From contig NZ_AP023415.1 in NCBI RefSeq assembly GCF_018326305.1, positions 1 through 64,000 on the forward strand: DNA of 64,000 nt, read 5' to 3'. Shown piece after piece: positions 1 through 9,241 of this stretch (its first letter is position 1; every line of letters begins with the position of its first letter). The notes beneath the pieces were generated by a model, which had not been told where the DNA came from, ran no database searches, and saw only the letters and a program-made list of their open reading frames with translations. Position numbers and translations under genes: made by a program. This stretch comes from Vescimonas fastidiosa (lineage in GTDB: Bacteria > Bacillota > Clostridia > Oscillospirales > Oscillospiraceae).

Positions 1-194
1 AAAACACAATAAAAATCTGATTATCCGCTAAAATACAGTATCTATCAGCATTTTCAAGGAAACAAACTCATCAATTTACTACTTATTTACTACCAACGAA
101 TGAGCCTTGATACGCAAGTTTTCCTAGATATGCAAAGATATGGTACAGCACATCAGTATTGAAACAAGAAAAAATTGAATATTTCATAGACTAT

Positions 195-257
195 GGAACG
201 CCTAAAATGACGTTCCTTTTCTATTTTCAGCCGTTCTTATTGGACGGCTATTTTATT
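195..257 (+). terminator. Tandem hairpins upstream of the adhesin gene
   Basis: Hairpin one pairs GGAACG (195-200) with CGTTCC (211-216) and is followed by TTTT. Hairpin two pairs AGCCGT (229-234) with ACGGCT (244-249), followed by a T-rich run, and ends 10 bases before the adhesin Shine-Dalgarno. The first probably ends an upstream ICE transcript. The second could be a leader attenuator for the adhesin, but nothing here proves it. The first 194 bases hold no gene I can support. Confidence 0.5.
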
Positions 258-284
258 ACCCAAAATGAAAGGAGCATTAGATTT

Positions 285-3200
285 ATGAAAAAGACATGGA
301 AACGATTGTGTACGGGCTTCTTAGCTCTTGCAACTGTCGTTACTTCTTTACCGACTACACCCGTTCATGCAGAAAGCAAGCAATACTGGACGGAAAGTGC
401 AGAGCGTGTCGGTATCATTGAAAAAGTAATGAATGACGGTTCTATCGGTTCGACATTCAATGAGGGCTATATGAAAGTTGAGGGCGAAACTGCCTATTGT
501 ATCGACATCAATACAGATTTCAAAAATGGTTACAAGACCAGAGCTGACGCAAGCTCACGCATGAGTACCGACCAGATTTCAGATGTGGCGTTATCCTTAG
601 AGTATGTCAAACAGTATGGCGAAGCTCACAAGGAACTGAACTACAAGCAACTCTATCTGTTGGAACAATGTGTTGTCTGGCAGAGATTGAGCGTACATCT
701 TGGCTGGCAATGTGATAACGTGCGAGCTTCTTATGATGAAATTCAAAAGGCTACGCAGGACGAAGTTTTCTCTGGTGCAAAAGCCTTTGTCAAAGAAAAT
801 AAAGGACGCTATGAATGTGGCGGTTATATCTACTCTGGCGAGGGGCAGGAATTAGGACAATTCTGGGCGAAACTGAATGTCGGAAATGCAAAACTACAAA
901 AGACTTCCAGTAATACCAGCATTACCGACGGTAATGGGAATTACTATATTGCAGGTGCAACATACGGTGTCTTTTCTGATAAAGACTGCACAAAACAGCT
1001 TGCCACCCTTACGACTGATGAAAACGGAAACACAGATATTGCAGAGGTAAAAGCAGGCACAGTCTATATCAAGGAATTATACGCACCAGCAGGATATAAA
1101 GTGGATAAAACTGTATATTCCTTAAAGGTTGAAGTTGGAAAGACAGCAATTTTGAAAGTATCAGATACGCCAAAAGTAACGGACACTTTGATTGAGCTTT
1201 TCAAGATTGATATGGAAACACAGAAAGACAATCCGCAAGGGAACGCTTCTTTAGCAGGTGCGGAATTTACATGGAAGTATTATGCTGGCTTCTACAATAA
1301 AGACAATCTCCCTGCCGAAGCTACTCGTACATGGGTTACAAAGACAATCGCTGAAACAGACAGCGACGGGACAACTCATTACATCACAAAATTAGCGGAC
1401 ACATACAAAGTATCTGGCGACAGCTTCTATATGCAGGACGGCAAGGCGGTTCTTCCACTTGGAACACTAACCGTAGAAGAAACAAAAGCTCCAAACGGCT
1501 ACTTGTTAGAGGGTGCATATATGCAGGCTGGCGATAAGTCCGAACAGATAAAAGGCTTATATGTAACACAGATTACCGAGGACGGCGACCTTGCCGTATT
1601 ATCTGGAAGTAACCAGTTTTCCGTATCAGACAAGGTTATCCGTGGCGGTGTCAAAATTCAGAAACGAGATTTAGAAACGGGCGATACAAAGCCACAAGGA
1701 AGTGCCACTTTGAAAGATACTGCCTTTGACATCATTTCCTTAAATGATAATGCAGTATTGGTTGAGGGCAAGTTATACAAGAAAAATGAAGTGGTAAAGA
1801 CAATTCGTACAGATATTGAGGGTGTCGCTTCTACTTCTTCTGACCTCTTACCTTATGGAAAATTCCGTATCGTTGAGAGTGAAGCTCCCAACGGTTACTT
1901 AACTGACGGTGCAAAGCCGATTGATTTTACAATCACAGAAAATGGAAAAATCGTGGACTTAACCGAAAAAGCCCATTCTATCTATAATCAGATTAAGCGT
2001 GGAGATATTGAGGGTGTAAAAATCGGTGCAGGCACACACAAGCGTCTTGCTGATGTTCCTTTTAGGATCACAAGCAAGACAACGGGCGAAAATCACGTCG
2101 TGGTAACTGATGATAACGGGCAATTCTCCACTTCTGCTGACTGGGCTTCTCATAAGCACAATACAAACGCAGGCAAGACCAGCGAGGACGGTGTGTGGTT
2201 TGGAACTTCTGAACCAGACGACAGCAAGGGTGCATTGCCTTATGATACCTACATCATTGAAGAAATGCGTTGCGACAGTAACAAAGGCTTTGAACTTATC
2301 CCACCTTTTGAAATCGTGGTATCAAGAAATAATCTTGTGATTGATTTAGGGACGCTGACTGATGAATACGAAAAAGAAATCTCTATCCATACCACAGCGA
2401 CCAGCAAGGACGGCGAAAAGACTATCCTTGCAGGAAAAGAGGTTACAATCGTTGATACTGTCAAATTAGACGGACTTACAAAAGGCACAAAATATCAGCT
2501 CAAAGGTTGGCAGATGTTAAAGGAAGAAAACGCCGAGCTTATCATTGACGGGAAACGTGTAGAAAACGATTATACCTTTGTCGCTGATGATGAAGAAATG
2601 AAAGTGGAAATTTCCTATACATTCAATGCGTCTGCTTTAGGTGGCAAGAACCTTGTTACCTTTGAGGAATTATATGATTTAAGCAATTCAGACGAACCCG
2701 TAAAAGTTGCGGAACACAAGGACATTGAGGACGACGGGCAAACGGTACTTATCACAGAGCGTATCATCAAGATACATACTACCGTTACCGATAAGGACGG
2801 CAATAAAGAGCTTAAAGCAGGAAAAGACGTTACAATCATTGATACCGTAACCTTAGAGGGCTTAGAAGTCGGTACACAGTACAAACTTGTGGGCTGGCAG
2901 ATGTTGAAAGAAGAAAATGCAGAACTTCTTATCAATGGAAAACGTGTGGAAAGTGATTACACTTTTATTGCTGACAGCGAAGCTATGAAAGTGGAAGTTG
3001 CTTTTACGTTTGACGCTACTTCTCTTGACGGCAAACAGCTTGTAACTTTTGAGGAATTATACGATTTAAGCAATCCAGACGAGCCGAAGAAAGTTACCGA
3101 GCATAAGGATATTGAGGATAAGGGACAGACGATTACCTTTAAGGAAAAGCCAGAAGAACCAGAGAAACCCGAAACACCACCGACACCGGAAAAGCCTAAC

Positions 3201-3329
3201 AGACCTAGCGACAGTCCCAAAACGGGCGACAGTACAAATGTAATGGCATTTATCGTGATGTTGCTTGCGTCTGCTGGTGGACTGGCTGGAACATATCTTT
3301 ACAAACGCCGTAAAATGAAGAAATCATAA
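285..3329 (+). CDS. Thioester-domain / VaFE-repeat surface-anchored adhesin
   Basis: A 1014-residue LPXTG-type cell-wall protein and the main cargo of the ICE. The start at 285 is chosen because AAAGGAGC sits 9 bases upstream and it opens a signal peptide (KRL, hydrophobic core, VHAES); an in-frame ATG-less extension further upstream is less likely. An N-terminal thioester-type domain shows the cysteine (AYCIDIN) and a Gln-Cys-Val-Val-Trp motif. Several SpaA/Cna-B-like repeats follow, each with YGxF or PxGY signatures. Two tandem VaFE repeats (about 700-960) each contain VTFEELYDLSN, the isopeptide-forming type. A Pro/Glu-rich stalk leads to the sorting signal SPKTGD, a hydrophobic helix and a basic tail (KRRKMKKS). 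No sortase gene lies in the window, so anchoring would use a host enzyme. Adhesion to host surfaces is known for thioester proteins and inferred here. Confidence 0.9.
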   Translation: MKKTWKRLCTGFLALATVVTSLPTTPVHAESKQYWTESAERVGIIEKVMNDGSIGSTFNEGYMKVEGETAYCIDINTDFKNGYKTRADASSRMSTDQISDVALSLEYVKQYGEAHKELNYKQLYLLEQCVVWQRLSVHLGWQCDNVRASYDEIQKATQDEVFSGAKAFVKENKGRYECGGYIYSGEGQELGQFWAKLNVGNAKLQKTSSNTSITDGNGNYYIAGATYGVFSDKDCTKQLATLTTDENGNTDIAEVKAGTVYIKELYAPAGYKVDKTVYSLKVEVGKTAILKVSDTPKVTDTLIELFKIDMETQKDNPQGNASLAGAEFTWKYYAGFYNKDNLPAEATRTWVTKTIAETDSDGTTHYITKLADTYKVSGDSFYMQDGKAVLPLGTLTVEETKAPNGYLLEGAYMQAGDKSEQIKGLYVTQITEDGDLAVLSGSNQFSVSDKVIRGGVKIQKRDLETGDTKPQGSATLKDTAFDIISLNDNAVLVEGKLYKKNEVVKTIRTDIEGVASTSSDLLPYGKFRIVESEAPNGYLTDGAKPIDFTITENGKIVDLTEKAHSIYNQIKRGDIEGVKIGAGTHKRLADVPFRITSKTTGENHVVVTDDNGQFSTSADWASHKHNTNAGKTSEDGVWFGTSEPDDSKGALPYDTYIIEEMRCDSNKGFELIPPFEIVVSRNNLVIDLGTLTDEYEKEISIHTTATSKDGEKTILAGKEVTIVDTVKLDGLTKGTKYQLKGWQMLKEENAELIIDGKRVENDYTFVADDEEMKVEISYTFNASALGGKNLVTFEELYDLSNSDEPVKVAEHKDIEDDGQTVLITERIIKIHTTVTDKDGNKELKAGKDVTIIDTVTLEGLEVGTQYKLVGWQMLKEENAELLINGKRVESDYTFIADSEAMKVEVAFTFDATSLDGKQLVTFEELYDLSNPDEPKKVTEHKDIEDKGQTITFKEKPEEPEKPETPPTPEKPNRPSDSPKTGDSTNVMAFIVMLLASAGGLAGTYLYKRRKMKKS

Positions 3330-3341
3330 GGCGGTAACGGT

Positions 3342-3440
3342 ATGAGGAAAGAAAAATCACGCTCTCCGCCGAAGCTGTCAAACGGCAGATTTTTTGCTTA
3401 TTCTGGCTTGTCTGCCAACAACCTGCAAGAACACGGATAG
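3342..3440 (+). CDS. Possible small ORF between adhesin and DUF961 gene
   Basis: A 32-codon frame starting MRKEKSRSPP, with only a weak ribosome site (AAGGCGG). It lies in the 240-base gap 3330-3569, which also holds a short hairpin with T-run (CTGTC/GGCAG near 3388) and an inverted repeat AAGGGT/ACCCTT near 3445-3470. These look like leader or promoter features of the conjugation operon. I do not recognise the peptide and its coding status is doubtful. Confidence 0.2.
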   Translation: MRKEKSRSPPKLSNGRFFAYSGLSANNLQEHG

Positions 3441-3569
3441 TCAAGGGTGCGTAAGCATTGATTTTACCCTTTACTATCTGGGGGGATTGCTGGTACTTCC
3501 CAAACCGCCAGAATAAGAAATCACAATTAAAAAACTTATCAAATATAGAAAGAAACGAGGTAAAACAAT

Positions 3570-3897
3570 ATGGAAATGAAATATGTCGTGCCAGATATGG
3601 CACAGTCTTTTGGAACTCTTGAATTTGCAGGGCGAAAGCGAGCCAGTCTTTGAAAGAGATAAAAATAATCGCAGGGTCTTAGCCAGACGAAGCTATAACC
3701 TTTATTCCGACGTACAGAAAGGCGAAAATGTTGTGGTAGAAATTCCCGTGCAGGCTGGCGAAAAGAAGTTCAAGTATGAGCAGAAAGTAAAACTTGTCAA
3801 TCCGAAGTTATACGGCAGAGGTTACGCAATCGGGGATATGGGACATACCGATTATGTATTAGTTGCTGATGATATTGTAGCAGTTGAAGAAAAGTAA
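3570..3897 (+). pseudogene. DUF961 (YdcP-like, Tn916 Orf23-type) protein, frameshifted
   Basis: The frame begins MEMKYVVPDMAQSFGTLEFAG at an ATG after AACGAGG, then runs into a stop within ten codons. The continuation, ERDKNNRRVLAR to the C-terminus VADDIVAVEEK, is in another frame. Removing one G from the GGG at about 3630-3632 restores a normal ~108-residue YdcP-family protein. It is the first gene of the conjugation operon and is followed 15 bases later by its intact paralogue. The biochemical role of DUF961 is not known; family members are conserved in Tn916/ICEBs1-type elements. The defect may be a base-calling error. Confidence 0.75.
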
Positions 3898-3912
3898 AGG
3901 AGTGAAGAAGTT

Positions 3913-4296
3913 ATGAGATTATCAAACGGATTTGTTATTGACAAAGAGAAAACATTTGGAGAATTAAAATTTACAGCAGTGCGTGATGTGTTCTTACAGA
4001 ATGAGGACGGGACACCGAGTACCCAGCTTAAAAAGCGTATCTATGATTTGAAGTGCAGTCTGCATGGTGGAATTATCCCCGTATCTGTACCGCCAGAAGT
4101 ACCGTTAAGAGAATTTCCGTACAATGCAGTTGTGGAACTTGTCAATCCCGTAGCCGATACGGTATCACGAAAGACCTATACGGGTGCAGATGTGGACTGG
4201 TATGTAAAGGCAGAGGATATTGTATTGAAGAATAAAGGAAACCAGAACGCAGGAAGTCCACAGAACCATACACCGCAGGGACAGCCGAAAAAATAA
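3913..4296 (+). CDS. DUF961 (YdcP-like, Tn916 Orf22-type) conjugation protein
   Basis: A 127-residue intact protein with the family pattern FGELKF near the N-terminus and VELVNP in the middle. AGGAGTGAAGAAG gives a good ribosome site. It lies 15 bases after the frameshifted paralogue and before the accessory HTH gene, matching the orf23-orf22 position of Tn916. The Gln/Asn/Pro-rich tail (last ~20 residues) is probably unstructured. Function in transfer is inferred from position only. Confidence 0.85.
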   Translation: MRLSNGFVIDKEKTFGELKFTAVRDVFLQNEDGTPSTQLKKRIYDLKCSLHGGIIPVSVPPEVPLREFPYNAVVELVNPVADTVSRKTYTGADVDWYVKAEDIVLKNKGNQNAGSPQNHTPQGQPKK

Positions 4297-4354
4297 AAAT
4301 TCTCCTCATAAGTTAGAAAAATAGAGGTACTCTCCCGTTAGTAGATTGCCTACC

Positions 4355-4381
4355 TTATCGTAAATGGTTAAAATAACGATA
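4355..4381. promoter_or_regulatory. Inverted repeat, likely operator of the HTH gene
   Basis: TATCGT (4356-4361) and ACGATA (4376-4381) form a perfect 6-bp dyad with 14 bases between the arms. It ends at the ribosome site (AGGAGG) of the HTH-membrane gene, a place typical for self-repression. Only the dyad is seen; binding is inferred. Confidence 0.4.
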
Positions 4382-4394
4382 GGAGGTGGCACAA

Positions 4395-5153
4395 ATGTAT
4401 CAAATCAACAATGAAAAATTTGGACAATTTTTAGCCGAAGTGCGAAAAGAAAAACAAATGACACAAAAGGACTTAGCAGATAAGTTGTTTGTGTCGGATA
4501 AAACAGTTAGTAAATGGGAACGTGGAAACAGTATGCCAAATGTTACATTACTTATCCCTATTGCTGATATACTTGGTATTACAGTAACAGAACTTTTACA
4601 AGGAGAAAAATTAAAAGAGAACAAGACATTAAATAGTGATGTGGTAGAAACTCTTGTTGTAAACTCGTTAGACTTGTCGTTGCGTGATACAATTCATCAA
4701 CGAAAAAAGAACTGGATATTTGCATTTCTTATCTCAATCGGTGTGGTAGTTATAGAGGCAATATTATTAACTGTTTCTGGAATTTCCATAGAACAAATGG
4801 GAGATAGTTTGTATATATCTTTGTTAATGCTTTTGTTTGCAAGTTGGCTTTGCATTTTTGCGAAAGAATTATTACCGACATATTATGATACAAATAAAGT
4901 TAATTTTGTATCACAAGGAATTTTCAGAATACACATGGCAGGGCTATCTTTTAATAATGCAAACTGGGGATATGTATTAACAGTATTTAGAGTATTTACA
5001 TTAGGAACTGCTATTCTATATCCTATTATTTGCTATATCAGTTTTTTAGTTGGTGGCATTTCATTATGGAATACTGTAAAACATCCAGCTATAATTATTT
5101 TGCTGATAGGAATGTTAGTAACAACCTATATTGTTGGGAAAAAACACGAATAA
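4395..5153 (+). CDS. XRE-family regulator fused to a membrane domain
   Basis: The protein has 252 residues. Residues 8-62 form a Cro/C1-type helix-turn-helix (MTQKDLADKL, SDKTVSKWERG, NVTLLIPIADILG). Four to five hydrophobic segments fill the C-terminal 150 residues. Such HTH-membrane proteins are common in Firmicutes and may couple a membrane signal to transcription; the signal here is unknown. ATG 4395 is preferred over a GTG nine bases upstream because AGGAGG lies 8 bases before it. The gene is not part of the Tn916 core: it sits between the orf22- and orf21-like genes and ends in a 38-base terminator found again after the NTF2-like gene, so it looks like inserted cargo. Confidence 0.75.
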   Translation: MYQINNEKFGQFLAEVRKEKQMTQKDLADKLFVSDKTVSKWERGNSMPNVTLLIPIADILGITVTELLQGEKLKENKTLNSDVVETLVVNSLDLSLRDTIHQRKKNWIFAFLISIGVVVIEAILLTVSGISIEQMGDSLYISLLMLLFASWLCIFAKELLPTYYDTNKVNFVSQGIFRIHMAGLSFNNANWGYVLTVFRVFTLGTAILYPIICYISFLVGGISLWNTVKHPAIIILLIGMLVTTYIVGKKHE

Positions 5154-5159
5154 TGATAT

Positions 5160-5197
5160 AAGCAGTTAGTCTTAGGATTGACTGCTTTTTTCTTACC
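5160..5197 (+). terminator. Terminator, copy 1 of a 38-base direct repeat
   Basis: AAGCAGT and ACTGCTT pair around an 11-base loop and are followed by TTTTTCTTACC. The identical 38 bases recur at 8884-8921. Each copy follows an accessory gene and precedes a core conjugation gene. Confidence 0.75.
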
Positions 5198-5217
5198 CAG
5201 AAAGGAGTGATTGATTT

Positions 5218-6613
5218 ATGCGTAAGATTTGGAACAAAGGACACCGTATCAGAGCCAGCGACAAGCACCTTGTCTACCATTTTTCCATAGGAACGCTTCT
5301 GTTTATATTCGTGGCGGTTCTTCTGCTACTGAATATAAAACAGCTCATGCGTACCGATTGGGAGCATTTCAGCTTGTTAGAAAACGGCTTGACGCTCTCC
5401 CCTTACAACTTCATAACCATACTGATAGCGACTGGTGTTTGTGCATTGGTCGTTTTTCTGTATTACCGATTCTGTTACGACAGTTTCAAGAAGCTCCTGC
5501 ACCGTCAAAAGCTGGCAAGAATGATACTGGAAAATAAGTGGTATGAAGCCGATACCATACAAGACAGCGTTTTTTTTACTGACCTGCAAAGCAGATCAAG
5601 GGAAAAAATCGTCTGGTTTCCAAAGATTTATTATCAAATGGAAAAGGGACTGCTTCATATCCGATGTGAAATCACATTAGGAAAATATCAAGACCAGCTT
5701 TTACGGTTAGAGGATAAATTGGAAAGTGGCTTGTATTGTGAGCTGACCGACAAGACCCTGCATGACGGCTATATCGAATATACCCTGCTTTATGATATGA
5801 TAGCGAACCGCATTACCATTGATGAAGTACGGGCAGAAAACGGCTGTCTTAGACTGATGAAAAATCTTGTCTGGGAATATGACGCACTCCCTCATGCTCT
5901 GATTGCTGGTGGGACTGGTGGCGGTAAAACCTATTTTCTGCTGACGCTCATTGAAGCCCTTACTGCATACCAACGCTGTCCTTTATATCTTAGACCCGAA
6001 GAACGCTGACCTTGCAGACTTAGGGACAGTTATGGGAAATGTGTATCACACCAAAGAAGAAATGATAGATTGCGTCAATGCCTTTTATGAGGGCATGGTA
6101 CAGCGAAGTGAGGAAATGAAGCGACACCCGAACTATAAGACGGGCGAAAACTACGCCTATCTGGGACTGCCACCCTGCTTTCTTATCTTTGATGAATATG
6201 TGGCGTTTTTTGAAATGCTGGGGACAAAAGAAAGCGTGAGCCTACTTAGCCAGTTAAAGAAAATCGTTATGTTAGGGCGACAAGCAGGTTATTTCCTTAT
6301 CGTTGCCTGCCAGCGTCCAGACGCAAAGTATTTCTCGGACGGTATCAGAGATAACTTCAATTTCCGTGTGGGACTTGGGCGTATCAGCGAATTAGGTTAC
6401 GGTATGCTGTTTGGTTCAGATGTGAAAAAGCAGTTTTTCCAGAAGCGTATCAAGGGGCGTGGCTATTGTGATGTGGGAACAAGTGTTATCAGTGAGTTTT
6501 ACACGCCTTTAGTCCCGAAAGGACATGATTTTTTGCAGACTATCGGCTCTCTTGCACAAGCAAGGCAGGACGGGACGGCGACGTGCGAAGCGAAAGGCGA
6601 CGGCACGGACTAG
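5218..6613 (+). pseudogene. FtsK/SpoIIIE-type coupling ATPase (Tn916 Orf21-like), frameshifted
   Basis: Two frames together give a ~464-residue protein like the Tn916 coupling protein, which links the relaxase-DNA complex to the transfer channel. Two N-terminal transmembrane helices are seen (residues ~22-45 and ~65-85). Walker A is GGTGGGKT and Walker B is FLIFDEY. The frames break at about 5960 in GCCCTTACTG, where one extra T separates IEAL from LHTNAVLYILDPKNAD; deleting it restores a full protein. The start ATG 5218 follows AAAGGAG. oriT lies directly downstream, as in Tn916. As written, the first frame ends just after Walker A, so the product would be inactive. Confidence 0.85.
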
Positions 6614-6618
6614 CCGTT

Positions 6619-6690
6619 GCTGGTGTGGCGTCAGCCACGCCAGCAGGTAAAACCCCTCGGTATCTAACAGAGGGGTACGTTTGCAAATAG
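6619..6690 (+). other. Origin of transfer (oriT)
   Basis: ACCCCTC (6652-6658) and GAGGGGT (6670-6676) form a 7-bp inverted repeat around GGTATCTAACA. The CTAACA loop next to a GGGGT arm matches what I recall of the Tn916/ICEBs1 nic regions. A second imperfect stem (6619-6629 with 6634-6644) lies just upstream. The position between the coupling ATPase and the relaxase gene is that of the Tn916 oriT. The rest of the gap, to 6796, carries no gene. Confidence 0.75.
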
Positions 6691-6796
6691 ACAATAGACA
6701 AAAAACATAGGAAACATAAGGCTTCTGGCATGGTTTTCTAGCAAAAATCGGCTGTGAAGTCGCCTTAAAAAACTTCACACTTTACAGATTGGGGGT

Positions 6797-7942
6797 ATGG
6801 TTCTGAATGAAGAACAACGGATAAAAGAATTACGGGAGAAACGGATTGCTTACGGTATCTCACAAGGCAGGCTGGCGGTGGCTTCTGGTATCACAAGGGA
6901 ATATTTCAACAAGATAGAAAGTGGAAAAATGAAGCCGTCAAAGGAACTTCTGGAAACTCTGCATAAGGAACTGGCAAGGTTCAATCCAGAAGTACCGCTT
7001 ACCATGCTGTTTGATTATGTGAAAATTCGTTTTCCCACGCTGGATATACAGCACATCATCAAAGATATATTAAAACTGAATATCAATTATATGCTCCATG
7101 AAGATTACGGACATTACAGTTATACGGAGCATTATTCTTTAGGGGACATCTTTATCTATACGTCGGCTGACGAAGAAAAAGGTGTCCTTTTAGAGTTAAA
7201 GGGGCGTGGTTGCCGACAGTTTGAAAGTTACCTGCTGGCACAACAAAGAAGTTGGTATGACTTTCTCATGGACGCACTCATAGACGGTGGCGTGATGAAG
7301 CGTATCGACCTTGCTATCAACGACCATACGGGTATTTTGGATATTCCAGAGCTTGCGGAAAAATGCAGGAAACGGGAATATATCGGAAAGTCCAGAAGTT
7401 ATAAGTTTTATCAGTCGGGCGAGCTTATCAAGCATAGAGAGGACGACAGAGAATATATGGGACGCACCCTTTATCTTGGTTCGCTAAAATCAGATGTGTA
7501 TTTCTGTATCTATGAAAAGGACTATGAGCAGTACGTCAAGTTAGGGACACCGCTGGAAGAAGCCGACATTATCAACCGTTTTGAGATACGGCTTAGAAAT
7601 GAACGTGCCTATTATGCAGTACGAGATTTGCTGACCTATTATGACGCAGAGCAGACTGCCTTTTCTATCATCAACCAGTATGTGCGGTTTGTTGATGAAG
7701 AAGCAGACAAGCGAAAAAATGACTGGAAACTCAATGACCGCTGGGCGTGGTTTATCGGCGATAACAGACAGAGCTTGAAGCTGACGACAAAGCCAGAGCC
7801 TTACACCTTAGACCGTACATTGCGGTGGGTACAACGGCAGGTAGCACCGACCTTGAAAATGCTGAAAAGGATTGATAAGGGAAACGGAACAGACTACATG
7901 AAAACTATCGAACAGCGAGGCAAAGCTCACAGAAAAGCATGA
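6797..7942 (+). CDS. Rep_trans-family relaxase (Tn916 Orf20-like)
   Basis: A 381-residue intact protein. Residues 8-62 are a helix-turn-helix (ISQGRLAVASGITREYFNKIE), and the rest is a replication-initiation-factor (HUH-related Rep_trans) domain with RIDLAINDHTG and YLGSLKSDVYFCIYEKDYE. In Tn916 and ICEBs1 this protein nicks oriT and starts rolling-circle transfer. The tyrosine nucleophile is probably within the YIGKSRSYKFYQSG region, but I cannot fix it. ATG 6797 follows GGGGG. It lies directly downstream of its probable target oriT. Confidence 0.9.
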   Translation: MVLNEEQRIKELREKRIAYGISQGRLAVASGITREYFNKIESGKMKPSKELLETLHKELARFNPEVPLTMLFDYVKIRFPTLDIQHIIKDILKLNINYMLHEDYGHYSYTEHYSLGDIFIYTSADEEKGVLLELKGRGCRQFESYLLAQQRSWYDFLMDALIDGGVMKRIDLAINDHTGILDIPELAEKCRKREYIGKSRSYKFYQSGELIKHREDDREYMGRTLYLGSLKSDVYFCIYEKDYEQYVKLGTPLEEADIINRFEIRLRNERAYYAVRDLLTYYDAEQTAFSIINQYVRFVDEEADKRKNDWKLNDRWAWFIGDNRQSLKLTTKPEPYTLDRTLRWVQRQVAPTLKMLKRIDKGNGTDYMKTIEQRGKAHRKA

Positions 7943-8007
7943 AATGATAATCAAACAGCAGACGACCCCTGCAAAAGATTTAGTAGAAAGTTAGGAGTGA
8001 TGAAAAA

Positions 8008-8142
8008 ATGTGGGAATTATTGAAAGACTTCCTGCTGGTATCTGTTGGAACGGGTATCGGCGTAGCCTTGATGTGTATTTTAAGTGTTGGCAAAGGAGCT
8101 GACTATGAAATGAAGAAATTAAAAGAAAGCGAGGACAAATAA
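8008..8142 (+). CDS. DUF3789-type small membrane protein
   Basis: A 44-residue peptide MWELLKDFLLVSVGTGIG, with one transmembrane helix and a charged tail. GGAGTGATGAAAAA gives a ribosome site and it abuts the Orf19-like gene. Peptides of this kind are common at this position in Tn916-related elements. The function is unknown. Confidence 0.7.
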   Translation: MWELLKDFLLVSVGTGIGVALMCILSVGKGADYEMKKLKESEDK

Positions 8143-8143
8143 C

Positions 8144-8365
8144 ATGAATTTCGGGCAAAATTTGTATCAATGGTTTTTAAGCAACGCACAGAGCTTAGTG
8201 CTTATGTCGATTGTGGTTATCGGTATCTACTTAGGGTTCAAGCGTGAGTTTTCAAAACTTATCGGTTTCTTGGTAGTTGCCTTGATTGCTGTCGGCTTGG
8301 TATTCAATGCTGGCGGTGTGAAAGATGTACTGTTAGAGCTGTTCAATAAGATTATCGGTGCATAA
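8144..8365 (+). CDS. Tn916 Orf19-like small membrane protein
   Basis: The 73-residue product has two hydrophobic helices (residues ~17-35 and ~40-58) and closely follows the Tn916 Orf19 pattern (MNFGQNLYQWFLSNAQSLVL, then KREFSKLIGF). It starts one base after the preceding stop. The role in conjugation is not established. Confidence 0.85.
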   Translation: MNFGQNLYQWFLSNAQSLVLMSIVVIGIYLGFKREFSKLIGFLVVALIAVGLVFNAGGVKDVLLELFNKIIGA

Positions 8366-8432
8366 AATTTTATTGTGGGGCTGATGTATGGGTGCTATAA
8401 TGTGAAAAAAGAAGTAATCGAGGTGTTCTATT

Positions 8433-8854
8433 TTGAATGAGAGAGAAAAAATTATTCGTTTATGGTTTGATATGTGGTTGAAACAGCAAGACTTAGGAAT
8501 AGATAAAATTTTTACAGAAGATGTTGTTTATACGGAAAGCTGGTGTCCTAAATATGAAAATCTTAAAACAGTAAAACATTGGTTTAATGAATGGAATACT
8601 CGTGGTAAAGTCATTATTTGGGATATTAAACAGTTCTTTCATAAAGAAAATCAAACTGTCGTAGAATGGTATTTTTAAAAAATGAAATGAATACGGGAAG
8701 CGTTGAAGAATTTGACGGTATTTCCTTAATTGAATGGACAGAAGATAACAAAATCAAATCATTAAAAGAATATGGTTGCAATCTGAATAACTATAATCCA
8801 TATCAACACAGCGATAACCCTCAATTTAGAGATGAAAAAACAAACTGGTTTTAA
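8433..8854 (+). pseudogene. NTF2-like (SnoaL-type) protein, frameshifted
   Basis: Two overlapping frames together give a ~139-residue NTF2-like fold protein: FDMWLKQQDLGIDKIFTED, then VVYTESWCPKYENL, and after the break SVEEFDGISLIEW. The break is in a T5A6 run at about 8671-8682, after TVVEWYF; one fewer base gives VVEWYFKNEMNTGS. The start is TTG 8433 with GAGGTG 7 bases upstream. This is accessory cargo: it sits between the orf19-like gene and the ArdA region and ends in copy 2 of the 38-base terminator. Enzyme substrate unknown. Confidence 0.65.
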
Positions 8855-8883
8855 AACTTAATCAAATTATATCCATATACATA

Positions 8884-8921
8884 AAGCAGTTAGTCTTAGG
8901 ATTGACTGCTTTTTTCTTACC
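8884..8921 (+). terminator. Terminator, copy 2 of a 38-base direct repeat
   Basis: Identical to 5160-5197: stem AAGCAGT/ACTGCTT with a T-rich tail. It closes the NTF2-like cargo gene. Confidence 0.75.
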
Positions 8922-8944
8922 TAAAATCAGATTGGAGTGATGAA

Positions 8945-9241
8945 ATGAGCGATATTTTTAAGGATATGCAGGCAAACGTCGGCTGTGATTATATTTCTAA
9001 CCTGCCCTCTTACAAGCGTAAAGTGTGGCATGAAATGAAGCGATTACCGCTTACGAATTATGATATAAAACAGTTAGAAGATTTTTCAAAGTATGTGTTT
9101 GGTATGTCGTACCAGAGCTTAAAAGATGTGATGAAGCAACAGAAAGGACGTGAGGAACAATGCAGGAAACAAGGGTGCTGGTGGAAACGAGAGGAACAAC
9201 TGGCGAAGAAACAATATCATACTGGTTCGACCTGCCGATAG
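8945..9241 (+). CDS. Small ICE protein upstream of ardA
   Basis: A 98-codon frame with ATG after GGAGTGATGAA. Residues 1-70 look like a folded helical protein (LPSYKRKVWHEMKRLPLTNYD). The last ~28 codons overlap the next gene in another frame and look non-native (WWKREEQLAKK), so the true protein may be shorter or the 3' end may be frameshifted. I do not recognise the family. Confidence 0.5.
   Translation: MSDIFKDMQANVGCDYISNLPSYKRKVWHEMKRLPLTNYDIKQLEDFSKYVFGMSYQSLKDVMKQQKGREEQCRKQGCWWKREEQLAKKQYHTGSTCR

Noticed and set aside
5950..5970. Programmed frameshift in the coupling ATPase gene
   Set aside because: No slippery heptamer, and similar insertions occur in six other ICE genes, so a lesion or base error is more likely.
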